Assembly (NCBI GenBank): GCA_047605615.1
Contig: JASGFI010000002.1
Location: forward strand, 8,616 to 72,615
DNA: 64,000 nucleotides
From: Taibaiella sp047605615
GTDB lineage: Bacteria > Bacteroidota > Bacteroidia > Chitinophagales > Chitinophagaceae
Direction: 5' to 3'
The stretch's first letter is position 1. Every line of letters begins with the position of its first letter. The notes beneath the pieces were generated by a model that worked only from the letters and a program-made list of their open reading frames with translations, made no database searches and had not been told where the DNA came from. Below are positions 44,935 through 54,700 of the stretch, in pieces. Position numbers and translations under genes: made by a program.

Positions 44935-45612
44935 TTAAAGTTCTATCGTTGCGCCTATTTCGGGCAAAATCAATTCTTTGCCTTGGTCGCCGAATATTTT
45001 TTTAGCCGCTTCGTGGTTGATGACGATATAGCCAAAGGTATCGAAATGTACGCCCACTACTTTGTTGCACTGTACCATATCGGCTGCCAATGCGGCCTCA
45101 TCGGCATCCATGGTAAAATTGCCGCCAACGGGCAATATGGCCACGTCCAACCGGGCGTACTTGGGTATCAGCTGCATCTCCATGCTGAGGCAGGTGTCGC
45201 CGGAATAATAGAAGCTGAAGTCGTCTGTTTTGACTACGAAGCCGCCGGGATTGCCCGCATAGCTGCCGTCGGGCAGGCTGCTGCTGTGCTGCGCCGGCAC
45301 GTAATGCACGCGGCCAAAATCGAAATCGCGGGGGCCGAAGTTCATGGGGTGCGCATTGCTTACCCCTTGGCTATTGAGCCAGTTAACTATCTCGAAATTA
45401 GCGACTACGGTAGCCTTGGTATGCTTGGCAATGGTTACCAAATCGCCCACATGGTCGCCGTGGCCGTGGCTCACCAATATATAATCGGCCTCGATGGCGT
45501 AGATGTCTATATCCTTCGCCAATGGGTTTCCGGTGACAAACGGGTCGAACAATATTTTTTTCCCGCCAATTTCCACCAAAAAAGAAGCGTGGCCGTAAAA
45601 GGTAAATTTCAT
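44935..45612 (-). CDS. UPF0173 metal-dependent hydrolase (metallo-beta-lactamase fold)
   Basis: A 225-residue cytosolic protein of the UPF0173 family. The metal-binding motif SHGHGDHVGD (H49, H51, D53, H54) follows the opening strand FYGHASFLVEIGGKKILFDP. The later ligands occur in PAQHSSS, YYSGDTCLS and VGVHFDTF. The physiological substrate of the family is unknown. It lies about 70 bases upstream of parA on the same strand and may share its transcript. Confidence 0.9.
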   Translation of the reverse strand: MKFTFYGHASFLVEIGGKKILFDPFVTGNPLAKDIDIYAIEADYILVSHGHGDHVGDLVTIAKHTKATVVANFEIVNWLNSQGVSNAHPMNFGPRDFDFGRVHYVPAQHSSSLPDGSYAGNPGGFVVKTDDFSFYYSGDTCLSMEMQLIPKYARLDVAILPVGGNFTMDADEAALAADMVQCNKVVGVHFDTFGYIVINHEAAKKIFGDQGKELILPEIGATIEL

Positions 45613-45810
45613 CGTAAAAAAATGCAGGATTTGGTTTTCGTGGCAATCACCGAAAAGTGGCTACACGGAAATGCCACAAAAATACACGCAAGATTTGGAT
45701 TTTCCGGGCGGTGTGGATAAATAGGGATATTGGCCAATCGTGCCATTGGGCATTGGCGCAACTTACAATACCGCAATAGATGACTACCCGGCAAACATTT
45801 TGGGGGTGCG

Positions 45811-45906
45811 GCGGCATGACAAAACGGGAGTAAAAAGATTTTTCTTGATTGCCGCACAAAGAAAAAATGAAATCCGATGGCACACTTTTTCCCGGTGCGA
45901 GGTATG
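45811..45906 (+). repeat. MITE-A fragment (right end)
   Basis: GGCATGACAAAACGGGAG through CCCGGTGCGAGGTATG matches the right third of the ~280-bp element described at 47838. It is in the same orientation and ends in the terminal CCGGTGCGA-AG-TAT sequence. The rest of 45613-45936 is featureless. Confidence 0.75.
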
Positions 45907-45936
45907 AATATTTCCGAACAAGATCTTTTCACCCAA

Positions 45937-45973
45937 AAACGCAACCGCCGCAATAAATGCGGCGGTTGCGTTT
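45937..45973 (-). terminator. Terminator after rplY
   Basis: A perfect 16-bp stem (45937-45952 with 45958-45973) with an ATAAA loop, 23 bases past the rplY stop. Confidence 0.85.
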
Positions 45974-45995
45974 AATCAGTAAAAAATAAGCGGGC

Positions 45996-46577
45996 TTATT
46001 TACCTTTTTTATCTTCGGTTTCTGCTTGGCGCAATGCACGGGTCATCACTACCGAAGCAATTGGTTGACGGGCGGGACTCATCAATTCCATGTTTTCGGT
46101 TTTGATGTCTTCCACGCGTATGTTGCCGTTCAGTTGCAATTTGCTGATGTCCACGTCCAATGCAGCTACCAGGTTTTCAGGAGTGGTGCGTACCTTGACA
46201 GACTTCATTTTCAATACCAGGCGGCCACCGGCTTTTACGCCTTCCGACTGCCCGTGGAAATTGATCGGCAAATTGGCTATCAATTTCTTGCCTTCCTGCA
46301 ATTCCAAAAAGTCGATGTGGTTCAACTGGTCGGTTACTACGTCAAATTGCTTGTCTTTCATGATAGTGCGGTAAGATTTACCATCTACTTTGATTTCCGC
46401 AATCTGGAACTCGGGGGTGTACACCAACGAACGGAACGCAAGCGTGGGTGCATAAAAATGCACTTCCTCTTTTCCGCCGTAGATTACGCCCAATACTTGT
46501 CCTTGCGAACGCAAATCACGGGCTGCTTTTTTACCCCTGTCTGCCCTCGGTTGTCCTTCGATAACAACTGTTTTCAT
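45996..46577 (-). CDS. rplY: 50S ribosomal protein L25, CTC form
   Basis: A two-domain L25/CTC protein (193 residues) that binds 5S rRNA. The ATG at 46577 gives MKTVVIEGQPRADRGKKAAR; 34 upstream in-frame codons are rejected as untypical. RSQGQVLGVIYGG and FDVVTDQLNHIDFLEL are in the N-terminal rRNA-binding part. GGRLVLKMKSVKVRTTPENL belongs to the C-terminal beta domain that distinguishes CTC from short L25. It is sited 176 bases downstream of prs, the usual gene order (prs-rplY). Confidence 0.93.
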   Translation of the reverse strand: MKTVVIEGQPRADRGKKAARDLRSQGQVLGVIYGGKEEVHFYAPTLAFRSLVYTPEFQIAEIKVDGKSYRTIMKDKQFDVVTDQLNHIDFLELQEGKKLIANLPINFHGQSEGVKAGGRLVLKMKSVKVRTTPENLVAALDVDISKLQLNGNIRVEDIKTENMELMSPARQPIASVVMTRALRQAETEDKKGK

Positions 46578-46753
46578 TTTGTGTGTTTTTTTACCCTTCA
46601 AGAGCCAAACGAATACATCCGGACGAACGCCTGAACCCTGAAATGTGTTTTTACGATTAAGAAAAGAACTGGCGGCCACGGGGCCGGCCCGGATTTTGAT
46701 GTATAAACAGTCTATTTATATATTACCATGGCTTTGGCTATTTGCCGCCGCCA

Positions 46754-47713
46754 CTAATATTGCGCTTTCACCTTACGCTGGCTGTGTATGAACAGCGAGT
46801 GTATGGATTTGTTTTCAAATGTATTGCGGATGGCCGTGGCAAAAAGACCTGCCGTACTCAATACGGTTATCTTGTCGCAAGCCTGCCGCAAGGGTATGGT
46901 ATCGCACACCGTGAGGCTTTCCAACACCGAATTTTCAATATTTTCATAAGCCTTGCCGCTCAACACCGGATGCGTGCAAAACGCCCTGACGCTCAACGCA
47001 CCCCTTTCCTTCAATATGGCCGCACTCTTGGTGAGCGTGCCGGCAGTGTCTATGATGTCGTCTATCAATATGATGTCCTTGCCACTTACATCGCCTATCA
47101 CGGTCATGGATGCTATCTCGTTGGCACGTTTGCGGTGTTTGTCGCATATCACCATTTCGGCATTGAAGTAACTGGCCACTTCGCGCACCCTGTTGGTGCT
47201 ACCCACATCGGGGGAGGCAAAGGTAAGGTTTTCCAGATTAAGATTTTCGATATAGGGTATAAAAATGGCCGAACTGTCCAAATGGTCCACCGGAATGTCG
47301 AAAAACCCTTGAATCTGGGGGGCGTGCAAGTCCATGGTCATCACCCTGTCGGCACCGGCGGTGGTAAGCAAATTGGCCACCAATTTGGAACCAATGGAAA
47401 CCCTCGGTTTGTCTTTCCTATCTTGGCGGGCAAAGCCGAAATAGGGAATGACCGCGGTGATGTAGCCGGCAGAGGCGCGCTTGGCGGCATCTATCATCAT
47501 CAACAATTCCATCAAATTGTCGGTGGGCGCAAAGGTGGATTGTACCAAAAAGACATAGTCACCCCTAATGGATTCCAAGAAAACAGGCTGAAACTCGCCA
47601 TCGCTGAATTTCTGGATGTTTATTTGCCCCAAGTTGCCGCCAAAAGCCGTAGCAATTTTCGACGCAAGGTATTCGGAATTGGTACCTGAAAAAATCTTTA
47701 CCGAAGGTTGCAT
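46754..47713 (-). CDS. prs: Ribose-phosphate pyrophosphokinase
   Basis: Prs (319 residues) makes PRPP from ribose 5-phosphate and ATP for nucleotide, His and Trp synthesis. KIFSGTNSEYLASKIA and FSDGEFQPVFLESIRGDYVF open the chain. IPYFGFARQDRKDKPRVSI is the ATP-binding flexible loop, RVMTMDLHAPQIQGFFDIPV carries the active-site His, and IILIDDIIDTAGT is the PRPP-binding loop. It precedes rplY on the same strand. Confidence 0.96.
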   Translation of the reverse strand: MQPSVKIFSGTNSEYLASKIATAFGGNLGQINIQKFSDGEFQPVFLESIRGDYVFLVQSTFAPTDNLMELLMMIDAAKRASAGYITAVIPYFGFARQDRKDKPRVSIGSKLVANLLTTAGADRVMTMDLHAPQIQGFFDIPVDHLDSSAIFIPYIENLNLENLTFASPDVGSTNRVREVASYFNAEMVICDKHRKRANEIASMTVIGDVSGKDIILIDDIIDTAGTLTKSAAILKERGALSVRAFCTHPVLSGKAYENIENSVLESLTVCDTIPLRQACDKITVLSTAGLFATAIRNTFENKSIHSLFIHSQRKVKAQY

Positions 47714-47732
47714 TTATGAAGGAATGAGGCCG

Positions 47733-47740
47733 CAAAGGTA
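47733..47740 (-). promoter_or_regulatory. Probable -7 element of prs
   Basis: TACCTTTG on the minus strand, 20 bases ahead of the prs start, identical to the rpsJ -7 box. No good -33 box is seen. Confidence 0.5.
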
Positions 47741-47837
47741 ATCATTAATTTAGGAAAGCATTAAGCGGCAATCAATATTTTGCCGGGTGGCCGAAAATTT
47801 GGCTTCAGTCATTCAGCAAATGTGGCCCAATGGCCGA

Positions 47838-48113
47838 TTATACTGCACACCGGGTAGTTTTGTGCAATGAATATCGCACCAAGACACCAAGGAACTTGGT
47901 TGCTCATGTTGTCAATACTATTCAATCTCGTTGTTAAAACAACCAAGTAAAAACACAATTACGGCAACCCCATTGTCATCCTGCAAGGAACCAAAAGACA
48001 CCCTGTATAGATGCCTACGGCATAACAAAGTGGGAATAAGAAAGATTTTTTTGAATGTCGCACAAAGGAAAAATGAAATCCGATTGCACATTTTTGCCCG
48101 GTGCGAAGTGTAG
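47838..48113 (+). repeat. MITE-A full copy (about 276 bp)
   Basis: Starts TTATACTGCACACCGGGTAG and ends CCCGGTGCGAAGTGTAG. The two ends are imperfect inverted repeats of about 30 bp sharing CACCGGG and TGTGCAAT. The whole copy aligns with the inverse of 54930-55213. It codes for nothing convincing. It occupies much of the 675-base gap between prs and mscL; the remainder shows nothing else. Confidence 0.85.
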
Positions 48114-48363
48114 ATGAGGTATATGCCCAAGTTTAGGCCACGAACAATCAGCAGCAAACCTGCCGCCACCGCGATGCCCACACAAGCAGGGCGCAGGAAG
48201 TGTAATACCAATGGGGGGATTGCCGGCCAACTTTTGAAACAGCTTGGCAAATGGCTGTTGCAGCAACCTTTTGGCACCAATGAATGTTGCTTTTCCTGCA
48301 CTACCCTATTGCCCTACATTGCCAATATTTCATCATTTCCGTTATCATTTAATCCGAAATCCT

Positions 48364-48371
48364 TATTTTTG
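48364..48371 (+). promoter_or_regulatory. Probable -7 element of mscL
   Basis: TATTTTTG, a TAnnTTTG match, 18 bases before the mscL ATG. Confidence 0.4.
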
Positions 48372-48388
48372 GCCTTAAAATTTTATCT

Positions 48389-48766
48389 ATGGGGTTCGTT
48401 AAGGAATTTAAAGAGTTTGCCTTCAAGGGCAATGTAATCGATTTGGCGGTGGGTGTTATCATCGGTGCCGCATTCGGAAAAATCGTTTCGTCATTGGTTG
48501 ACGATGTTATTACGCCATTGCTGCTTAATCCTATGCTTAAAGCCGTAGGTGCCGAAGACATCAGCAAGCTGGCGTGGAACGGTGTCAAATACGGAAATTT
48601 CTTGTCCGCCGTTATCAGTTTCTTGTGTATTGCGTTTGTGTTGTTTCTAATCATCAAGGCTGCCAACAAAATAAAGCCCGAGGAAGCACCAGGGGTACCG
48701 GCAGCCCCTACGCCTACGGAAGCATTATTGGCCGAAATCAGGGACGAACTGAAAAAGAAAGGCTAA
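48389..48766 (+). CDS. mscL: Large-conductance mechanosensitive channel MscL
   Basis: MscL (125 residues), the homopentameric inner-membrane safety valve for hypo-osmotic shock. FKEFAFKGNVIDLAVGVIIGAAFGKIVSSLVDDVI (TM1, about 12-45; quoted only by its ends FKEFAFKGNVIDLAV and VSSLVDDVI) contains the pore-gate glycines. TM2 is about 73-95 (FLSAVISFLCIAFVLFLIIK). The cytoplasmic helix ends LLAEIRDELKKKG. Length and all landmarks are normal. Confidence 0.96.
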   Translation: MGFVKEFKEFAFKGNVIDLAVGVIIGAAFGKIVSSLVDDVITPLLLNPMLKAVGAEDISKLAWNGVKYGNFLSAVISFLCIAFVLFLIIKAANKIKPEEAPGVPAAPTPTEALLAEIRDELKKKG

Positions 48767-48791
48767 GTTTGCACCAACTTCCCAGACATGT

Positions 48792-48820
48792 AAAACCCCG
48801 GAAGCACTCCGGGGTTTTGT
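48792..48820 (+). terminator. Terminator after mscL
   Basis: An 11-bp perfect stem (48792-48802 with 48808-48818) with an AGCAC loop and a T-run. Confidence 0.85.
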
Positions 48821-48836
48821 TTAATAGCTCAACCTT

Positions 48837-49592
48837 ATGCCTCAGGGTACTGTACTTACACAATTCCAACAACTAAAATTGCAAAGCCGTCATGCCTTTG
48901 CCGTCTTGATAGACCCCGATAGCGCCAACCCGCAACAAGTGGGCAATATAGCCCGGCTGTGCAACGATGCCAAAGTCGATTATGTATTCATGGGTGGCAG
49001 CCTGATGGTCAAAGGACAAGTGGATGCCTGCATAGATACATTCAAAGCCGAAAGCAATATACCCGTGGTGCTTTTTCCAGGCAGCCCGGCACAGGTTACG
49101 CCTTCGGCCGATGCCTTACTTTATTTATCGCTTATTTCGGGAAGGAACCCTGATTTGCTCATAGGCCAACACGTAGTGTCGGCGCCCCTGATAAAAGCCA
49201 GCGGACTGGAAACCATTTCAACGGGCTACATGATTATTGACGGCGGCGTACCCACCACGGTATCTTACATGAGCAACGCCGCGCCCATCCCCGCCAACAA
49301 ACCCGACATTGCCTTGTGTACCGCATGGGCGGGCGAACTATTGGGCAAACACGTCATGTACATGGATGCGGGCAGCGGTGCCCAGTTTCCCATATCTTCC
49401 GAAATGGTGGCCAAAGTAGCCCATAACATAGCCCTGCCGCTCATAGTAGGCGGCGGCATACGCAGCGCGGAGAAAGTTTATGAAAACTGCGTGGCCGGCG
49501 CACAGGTGGTGGTGGTGGGCAATGCCATAGAAAAAGACCCATCCCTCATAAAAGAAATGAGCCTTGCCGCAAAAGAAGCGGTGGCCGGCTGA
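48837..49592 (+). CDS. Geranylgeranylglyceryl/heptaprenylglyceryl phosphate synthase (PcrB/GGGPS)
   Basis: A 251-residue TIM-barrel prenyltransferase that joins a polyprenyl diphosphate to sn-glycerol 1-phosphate, the first ether-lipid step in Archaea. Markers are AVLIDPDSANPQQVG, VDYVFMGGSLMVKG, LFPGSPAQVTPSADALLYLS, ISTGYMIIDGG, YMDAGSGAQFPIS and PLIVGGGIRSAEKV; the last two bind the phosphate of glycerol 1-phosphate. Bacterial group II enzymes are known from Bacteroidota. The chain length of the prenyl donor cannot be judged here. No other ether-lipid gene is adjacent. Confidence 0.88.
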   Translation: MPQGTVLTQFQQLKLQSRHAFAVLIDPDSANPQQVGNIARLCNDAKVDYVFMGGSLMVKGQVDACIDTFKAESNIPVVLFPGSPAQVTPSADALLYLSLISGRNPDLLIGQHVVSAPLIKASGLETISTGYMIIDGGVPTTVSYMSNAAPIPANKPDIALCTAWAGELLGKHVMYMDAGSGAQFPISSEMVAKVAHNIALPLIVGGGIRSAEKVYENCVAGAQVVVVGNAIEKDPSLIKEMSLAAKEAVAG

Positions 49593-49727
49593 TGCCCCGC
49601 CGCCGTCATTGACTTGGCGGGCACCGTATGCGCCCATCGGGCAAGCAGTTGCGCCCCGAACATCGTTTTACCGGCCAACCGTTGTTTGAGGCAAGCAATT
49701 TTTTTTCCGAAATCCACAAAATAACCA

Positions 49728-49770
49728 TACCTTTGCCCCGGAGTAAGACAGAGGGGGCTATTTAGCCCCC
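49728..49770 (+). promoter_or_regulatory. Promoter and leader hairpin of rimP-nusA-infB
   Basis: TACCTTTG at 49728-49735 is a full -7 match. A few bases after the predicted start of transcription comes a GC-rich hairpin (GGGGGCT 49753-49759 with AGCCCCC 49764-49770, ATTT loop) followed by a T-rich stretch about 20 bases on. The hairpin therefore begins the leader of the operon, 55 bases before rimP, and could act as a 5' stabiliser or attenuator. It could also be the distant terminator of the upstream gene. Confidence 0.5.
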
Positions 49771-49824
49771 CTTCTTCATTTTAGTATTAGTTTTTTAGGG
49801 CAAAAACCCGATAGTTCTTGAAAA

Positions 49825-50286
49825 ATGGAAAACGATACCCTGACAGAGCTGGTTAAAGGAAAATTGGAAACCTTGATTGCAGGCTCTTCCCTGTTTATTG
49901 TGGACGTGGCGGTAAAACCGGTAAACAACATCAAAATTTACTTGGACGGCGACAATGGCATCAACATAGAGGCCATTTCCAACATAAACCGCTCGCTTTA
50001 TAAACTAATCGAAGAAAGCGGCAGGTTTCCGGAAGGAGATTTTTCGTTGGAAGTAAGCAGCCCCGGCGTGGACGAGCCGCTTAAATTTTACCGTCAATAT
50101 CCAAAAAATATTGGCCGCAAAGCAGCCGTTACCCTCAACGACGACAGCACCTTGACCGGCACTTTGAAAAGCGTCACGGAAGAAAAATTGACCTTGTCGG
50201 TGCAAATAGGCAAGAAAAAAGAAACCCAGGAAAAGGAAATACCCTTTGCCGAAATAAAAAAAACAGTAGTTCAAATTACATTTTAA
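49825..50286 (+). CDS. rimP: Ribosome maturation factor RimP
   Basis: RimP (153 residues), needed for 30S maturation. VDVAVKPVNNIKIYLDGDNG and INIEAISNINRSLYKLIEES form the N-terminal domain, FSLEVSSPGVDEPLKFYRQY carries the conserved SPGxDRPL-like motif (here SPGVDEPL), and an Sm-like C-terminal domain ends in KKTVVQITF. It is the first gene of the conserved rimP-nusA-infB order, 63 bases ahead of nusA. Confidence 0.93.
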   Translation: MENDTLTELVKGKLETLIAGSSLFIVDVAVKPVNNIKIYLDGDNGINIEAISNINRSLYKLIEESGRFPEGDFSLEVSSPGVDEPLKFYRQYPKNIGRKAAVTLNDDSTLTGTLKSVTEEKLTLSVQIGKKKETQEKEIPFAEIKKTVVQITF

Positions 50287-50349
50287 CAAACAGCCGCAAT
50301 TCGAGAATGTCATCAGTCATTCGGGAAAAGCGCAATTATTTACATAGCA

Positions 50350-51606
50350 ATGGCAAGCATTAATCTTATCGAATCGTTTCAAGACTTTAAGGAAGCCGAA
50401 AACATTGACCGTCCCACGTTGATGAAAGTGTTGGAAGACGTTTTTAAAACTTTGCTGCGCAAAAAATACGGTTCCGACGATAATTTCGATGTTATCGTGA
50501 ACGACCAAACCGGCGACTTGGAAATATTCCGCAGGCGCATCATAGTGGAAGACGGTTTTTCGGAAGACGATTTGGCCGAAGTGGAATTGACCGAGGCCCG
50601 CAGGCAAGACCCCGATTACCAAGTAGGCGAGGAACTGTACGAAGAAGTAAACGTGTTCGATTTTGGCCGAAGGGCCATACTTGCCGCCAAGCAAACACTG
50701 GCCGCGCGCATAAGCGACCTGAAGAAAAATAATTTGCTGCAAAAATATGCCGACCGCGTGGGCGACATCATCACCGGCGAAGTATATCAAATTTGGCGCA
50801 AGGAACTGATGCTGCTCGACGACGACAACAACGAATTGTTGCTGCCCAAATCGGAACAAATACCCGGCGACTTCTTCAAAAAAGGCGAACCCCTGAGGGC
50901 AGTGGTGAAGAAAGTGGAAATGCGCAACAACACCCCGGTAATCATCCTCAGCCGCACGCACCCCTCCTTCCTGGAAAAATTATTGGAGATAGAAGTGCCC
51001 GAAATATTGGACGGCCTCATTACCATCAAGAAAATAGTAAGGGAACCCGGCGAACGCGCCAAAGTGGCCGTGGAAAGCTACGACGACCGCATAGACCCCG
51101 TAGGTGCCTGCGTAGGCATGAAGGGCAGCCGCATACACGGCATAGTGCGCGAATTGCGCAACGAAAACATAGACATCATCAATTATACCAACAACACACA
51201 ACTGCTGATACAACGCGCGCTTACCCCGGCCAAAATAAACAAGCTGGACGTAAACTCGGAACGCAGCCATGTGGACGTGTACATGGATACCGACCAAGTA
51301 TCCCTGGCCATAGGCAAAAAAGGCGTGAACATAAAACTGGCCCAACAGCTTACCGGCTACAGCATAGACGTGTTCCGCGACATTAAAGAATCTGCCGATT
51401 TCGATATTGATTTGGATGAATTTGCAGATGAAATAGACGAATGGGTAATAGACGAATTCAAGAAAATAGGTTGCGATACGGCGTTAAGCGTATTGGACTT
51501 ATCGGTAGAGGAATTGATACGCCGTACAGATTTGGAAGAGGAAACGATACGCGACGTGCGCCGCATATTAGAAGCCGAATTTGAAGAAGATGGGAATGAG
51601 GCTTAA
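50350..51606 (+). CDS. nusA: Transcription elongation/termination factor NusA
   Basis: NusA (418 residues). The N-terminal RNA-polymerase-binding domain covers about 1-125. The S1 domain lies at about 130-200 (GDIITGEVYQIWRKELMLLD), then two KH domains with VGACVGMKGSRIHGIVRELR and VSLAIGKKGVNIKLAQQLTG. An acidic C-terminal part has a helix-hairpin-helix-like region (ELIRRTDLEEETIRDVRRIL). The length fits Bacteroidota NusA, which lacks the second acidic repeat of E. coli. Confidence 0.96.
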   Translation: MASINLIESFQDFKEAENIDRPTLMKVLEDVFKTLLRKKYGSDDNFDVIVNDQTGDLEIFRRRIIVEDGFSEDDLAEVELTEARRQDPDYQVGEELYEEVNVFDFGRRAILAAKQTLAARISDLKKNNLLQKYADRVGDIITGEVYQIWRKELMLLDDDNNELLLPKSEQIPGDFFKKGEPLRAVVKKVEMRNNTPVIILSRTHPSFLEKLLEIEVPEILDGLITIKKIVREPGERAKVAVESYDDRIDPVGACVGMKGSRIHGIVRELRNENIDIINYTNNTQLLIQRALTPAKINKLDVNSERSHVDVYMDTDQVSLAIGKKGVNIKLAQQLTGYSIDVFRDIKESADFDIDLDEFADEIDEWVIDEFKKIGCDTALSVLDLSVEELIRRTDLEEETIRDVRRILEAEFEEDGNEA

Positions 51607-51658
51607 AAAGGTCCGTTTTTTAATAAGACCTTCATACTGCCGCAGCAGCGAAAATGCC

Positions 51659-51666
51659 TACATTTG
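51659..51666 (+). promoter_or_regulatory. Possible internal promoter ahead of infB
   Basis: TACATTTG in the 191-base gap between nusA and infB, with ACTG 19 bases upstream in place of TTTG. Confidence 0.35.
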
Positions 51667-51797
51667 CAGGTTTAAATTATATTAGGCACGCTTTGGAACT
51701 TCAACCTTGTACAAAGCGGGCCATTGTTAAAAAGAAAAGGCTATCGTCCGACAACTTCGGCCAATAGTGCCCCAAGGTTGAAAGTTTAACCAATAGA

Positions 51798-54700
51798 ATG
51801 TCCATAGGAACAAACACACCACGATTACTGGCTGCCGCCAAAGAATTTAATATCGGAAAGGAAACACTTGTCGAATTTCTGAAAAACAAAGGCTTTGAAT
51901 TAGATGCGAGCAAACCAACTGCCAAGCTGAGCGAAGAAATGTATGGGGCGCTCCAAACCGAATTCGCCTCGGACAAAGCAGCCAAGCGCAAGAGCGATGC
52001 CATAGCATTGCCCAAAGGCTCTGTAATGGATAATATTTCCAAGACACAAGAGCAATTAGACATCACCGCTAAAGACAAGAAAGAAGAAAAACCCGTAGCA
52101 GAAGCCAAGAAGGCAGAAGAACCGCTGCCCAAAGCGGAATCTGTGGCAGTACCGCAAAAAGCAGAAGTTGCAGCGCCGGAACCCGCACCTGCACCGCCGC
52201 CCCCCATGCCCGAAGCAGAGGTAGTGCTGCCGCCACCTGCGCCGGTACCCGTAATTCCGGAGCCGGCAGCAGCCGAAAAACCCAAGGAAAAAGAACCGCC
52301 ACCGGCAGCCGAAGAGCCAGCCAAAGAAGCACCTCATACGGAACCGGAACACATAGAAATGGTGGCGCCCAAATTATCGGGGCCGCGCGTGCAGGGAAAA
52401 ATCAATTTGGAAGAATTGAACCAAAGCACTCGTCCCAAAAAAGGGGCGCAAGGCAAGGCCACGCCGCCCAAACCTGCGGCAGCTGCACCAGCACCTAAAC
52501 CTGCGGCGCCCAAACCTGCAAAACCGGCACCTACGCCCGAACCCGCACCCGTGGTAGCTAAGAAAGCAGCAGAACCCGTAGCGGAAGATGTACCCGAACA
52601 CATAGAAATGAAGGCCCCCAAACTGGAAGGCCCCAAGATTATTGGTAAAATAGAATTGCCGCTCAACACCGTAGGCGGCAAGCAAGAACGCAAGGACAAA
52701 CGCAAACGCAAACGCATACCGCTGGAAACTACGGCCAAAAAAACAGGCCCCAACCAAGGCAATGCAGGAGGCGGGCAGCGTAACGACAACCGTCAAGGCG
52801 GCGGCGGCAACAGGCCGGGCGGCCAAGGTGGTGGCCAACAACGTCATGGCGGCGGTGGCAACAGGGGCGGCAGCAATACCGGCACCGGCCATCAAGGCAG
52901 GGAAAGAGACAACAGGAGAAGCCGCCAAACGCCCCAAGTTGACCAAGAAATAGACGCTAAAGCAATACAAGATAAAATAAGGGAAACGCAAGCCAAACTG
53001 TCTGGCGCAGGCGGCAACCGTCACCAAAAGAACCTTAAAGCCAAGTACCGTCGCAACAAGCGCGAGGAAATGGCCGAAAAGCGTGCCTCCGAATACGAAG
53101 ACGACAATATAATTCAAGTAACCGAATTTATATCCGTAAGCGAATTGGCCAATTTGTTGGACGTAAGTTTTGCCGACGTTATCAGCAAGTGTATGGGCTT
53201 GGGCATTATGGTTTCCATAAACCAGCGCCTGGACGCGGAGGTGATAGAGCTTGTGGCCAGCGAGTTTGACCGCGAAGTGCAGTTTATAAGCGTGGATAAT
53301 GGCACACAAGAAGAAGAAGAAGAAGAAGATGCGCCCGAAGACTTGAAGCCCCGCGCGCCGATAGTTACCATCATGGGCCACGTGGACCATGGCAAAACCT
53401 CCCTTCTCGATTATATACGCAATGCAAGCGTGGTAGCCGGCGAGGCCGGCGGCATTACCCAGCACATCGGTGCTTACAAGGTTACTACCGGTTCGGGCAA
53501 ATCCGTAAGTTTCTTGGACACGCCGGGCCACGAAGCCTTTACGGCCATGCGCGCCCGCGGTGCCAAAGTAGCCGACATAGCGGTGATAGTAATAGCTGCC
53601 GACGATGCCATAATGCCCCAAACGCGCGAGGCCATCTCACATGCCCAGGCGGCCAACCTGCCCATGATTTTTGCCCTCAACAAGATAGATAAAGAAGGCG
53701 CCAACCCGGAAAAAATCAAAGAACAGCTTTCGGCCATGAACATATTGGTGGAAGACTGGGGCGGCAAATACCAAAGCCAGGAAATATCTGCCAAGAAAGG
53801 CATCAACGTAGATTTGCTGCTCGAAAAAATATTGCTCGAAGCCGAAATGCTGGAATTGAGCGCCAACCCCGACAAGCCGGCCATTGGTTCGGTAATAGAG
53901 GCTTCGTTGGACAAAGGCCGCGGCTACGTATCTACCGTATTGGTGCAAGCGGGTACGCTCAACGCCGGCGACATGATAGTTTCCGGCCAGTATTTTGGCA
54001 AGATAAAAGCCATGACCAACGAACGCGGCCAGCGCATAACCACCGCCGGCCCTTCTACCCCGGTACAAATATTGGGCTTGAACGGCGCGCCGCAAGCGGG
54101 CGAAAAGTTCAGGATGTTCTTGGATGAATCCGAGGCGAAGAATATAGCCAACCAACGTGCGCAAATCATGCGCGAGCAGGGGCTCCGCAGCCGCAAGCAC
54201 ATCACGCTGGACGAGATTGGCCGCCGCCTTGCCCTGGGAAATTTCAAGGAATTGAACGTTATCATCAAGGCCGACGTGGACGGTTCGGCAGAGGCGTTGA
54301 GCGATTCGCTGCAAAAACTATCGACAGAAGAAGTGGTGGTAAACGTGGTATTGAAAGGCGTGGGTTCCATAACCGAAAGCGATGTGATGCTTGCCAGTGC
54401 CTCCGATGCCATTTTGTTGGGCTTCCAGGTACGCGCATCTTCGCAGGCCAGCCGCCTTGCCGACCAAGAAAACATAGAAATACGCTACTATTCCATCATC
54501 TACGATGCCATTGGCGAAATAAAATCGGCCATGGAAGGTATGCTGGAACCTACCATCGAGAAAAAAGTGGTAGGCCACATAGAAGTACGCGAAACCTTCA
54601 AGATAAGCGGCTTGGGCACCATTGCCGGTTGTTATGTCACGGACGGCAAGTTTACCCGCAATACCAAGATTAACCTATTGCGCGACAATATCGTGATTTA

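Noticed and set aside
47918..48301. Minus-strand frame of 127 codons in the prs-mscL gap
   Set aside because: Most of it is a translation of the MITE-A repeat, which recurs in other frames elsewhere.
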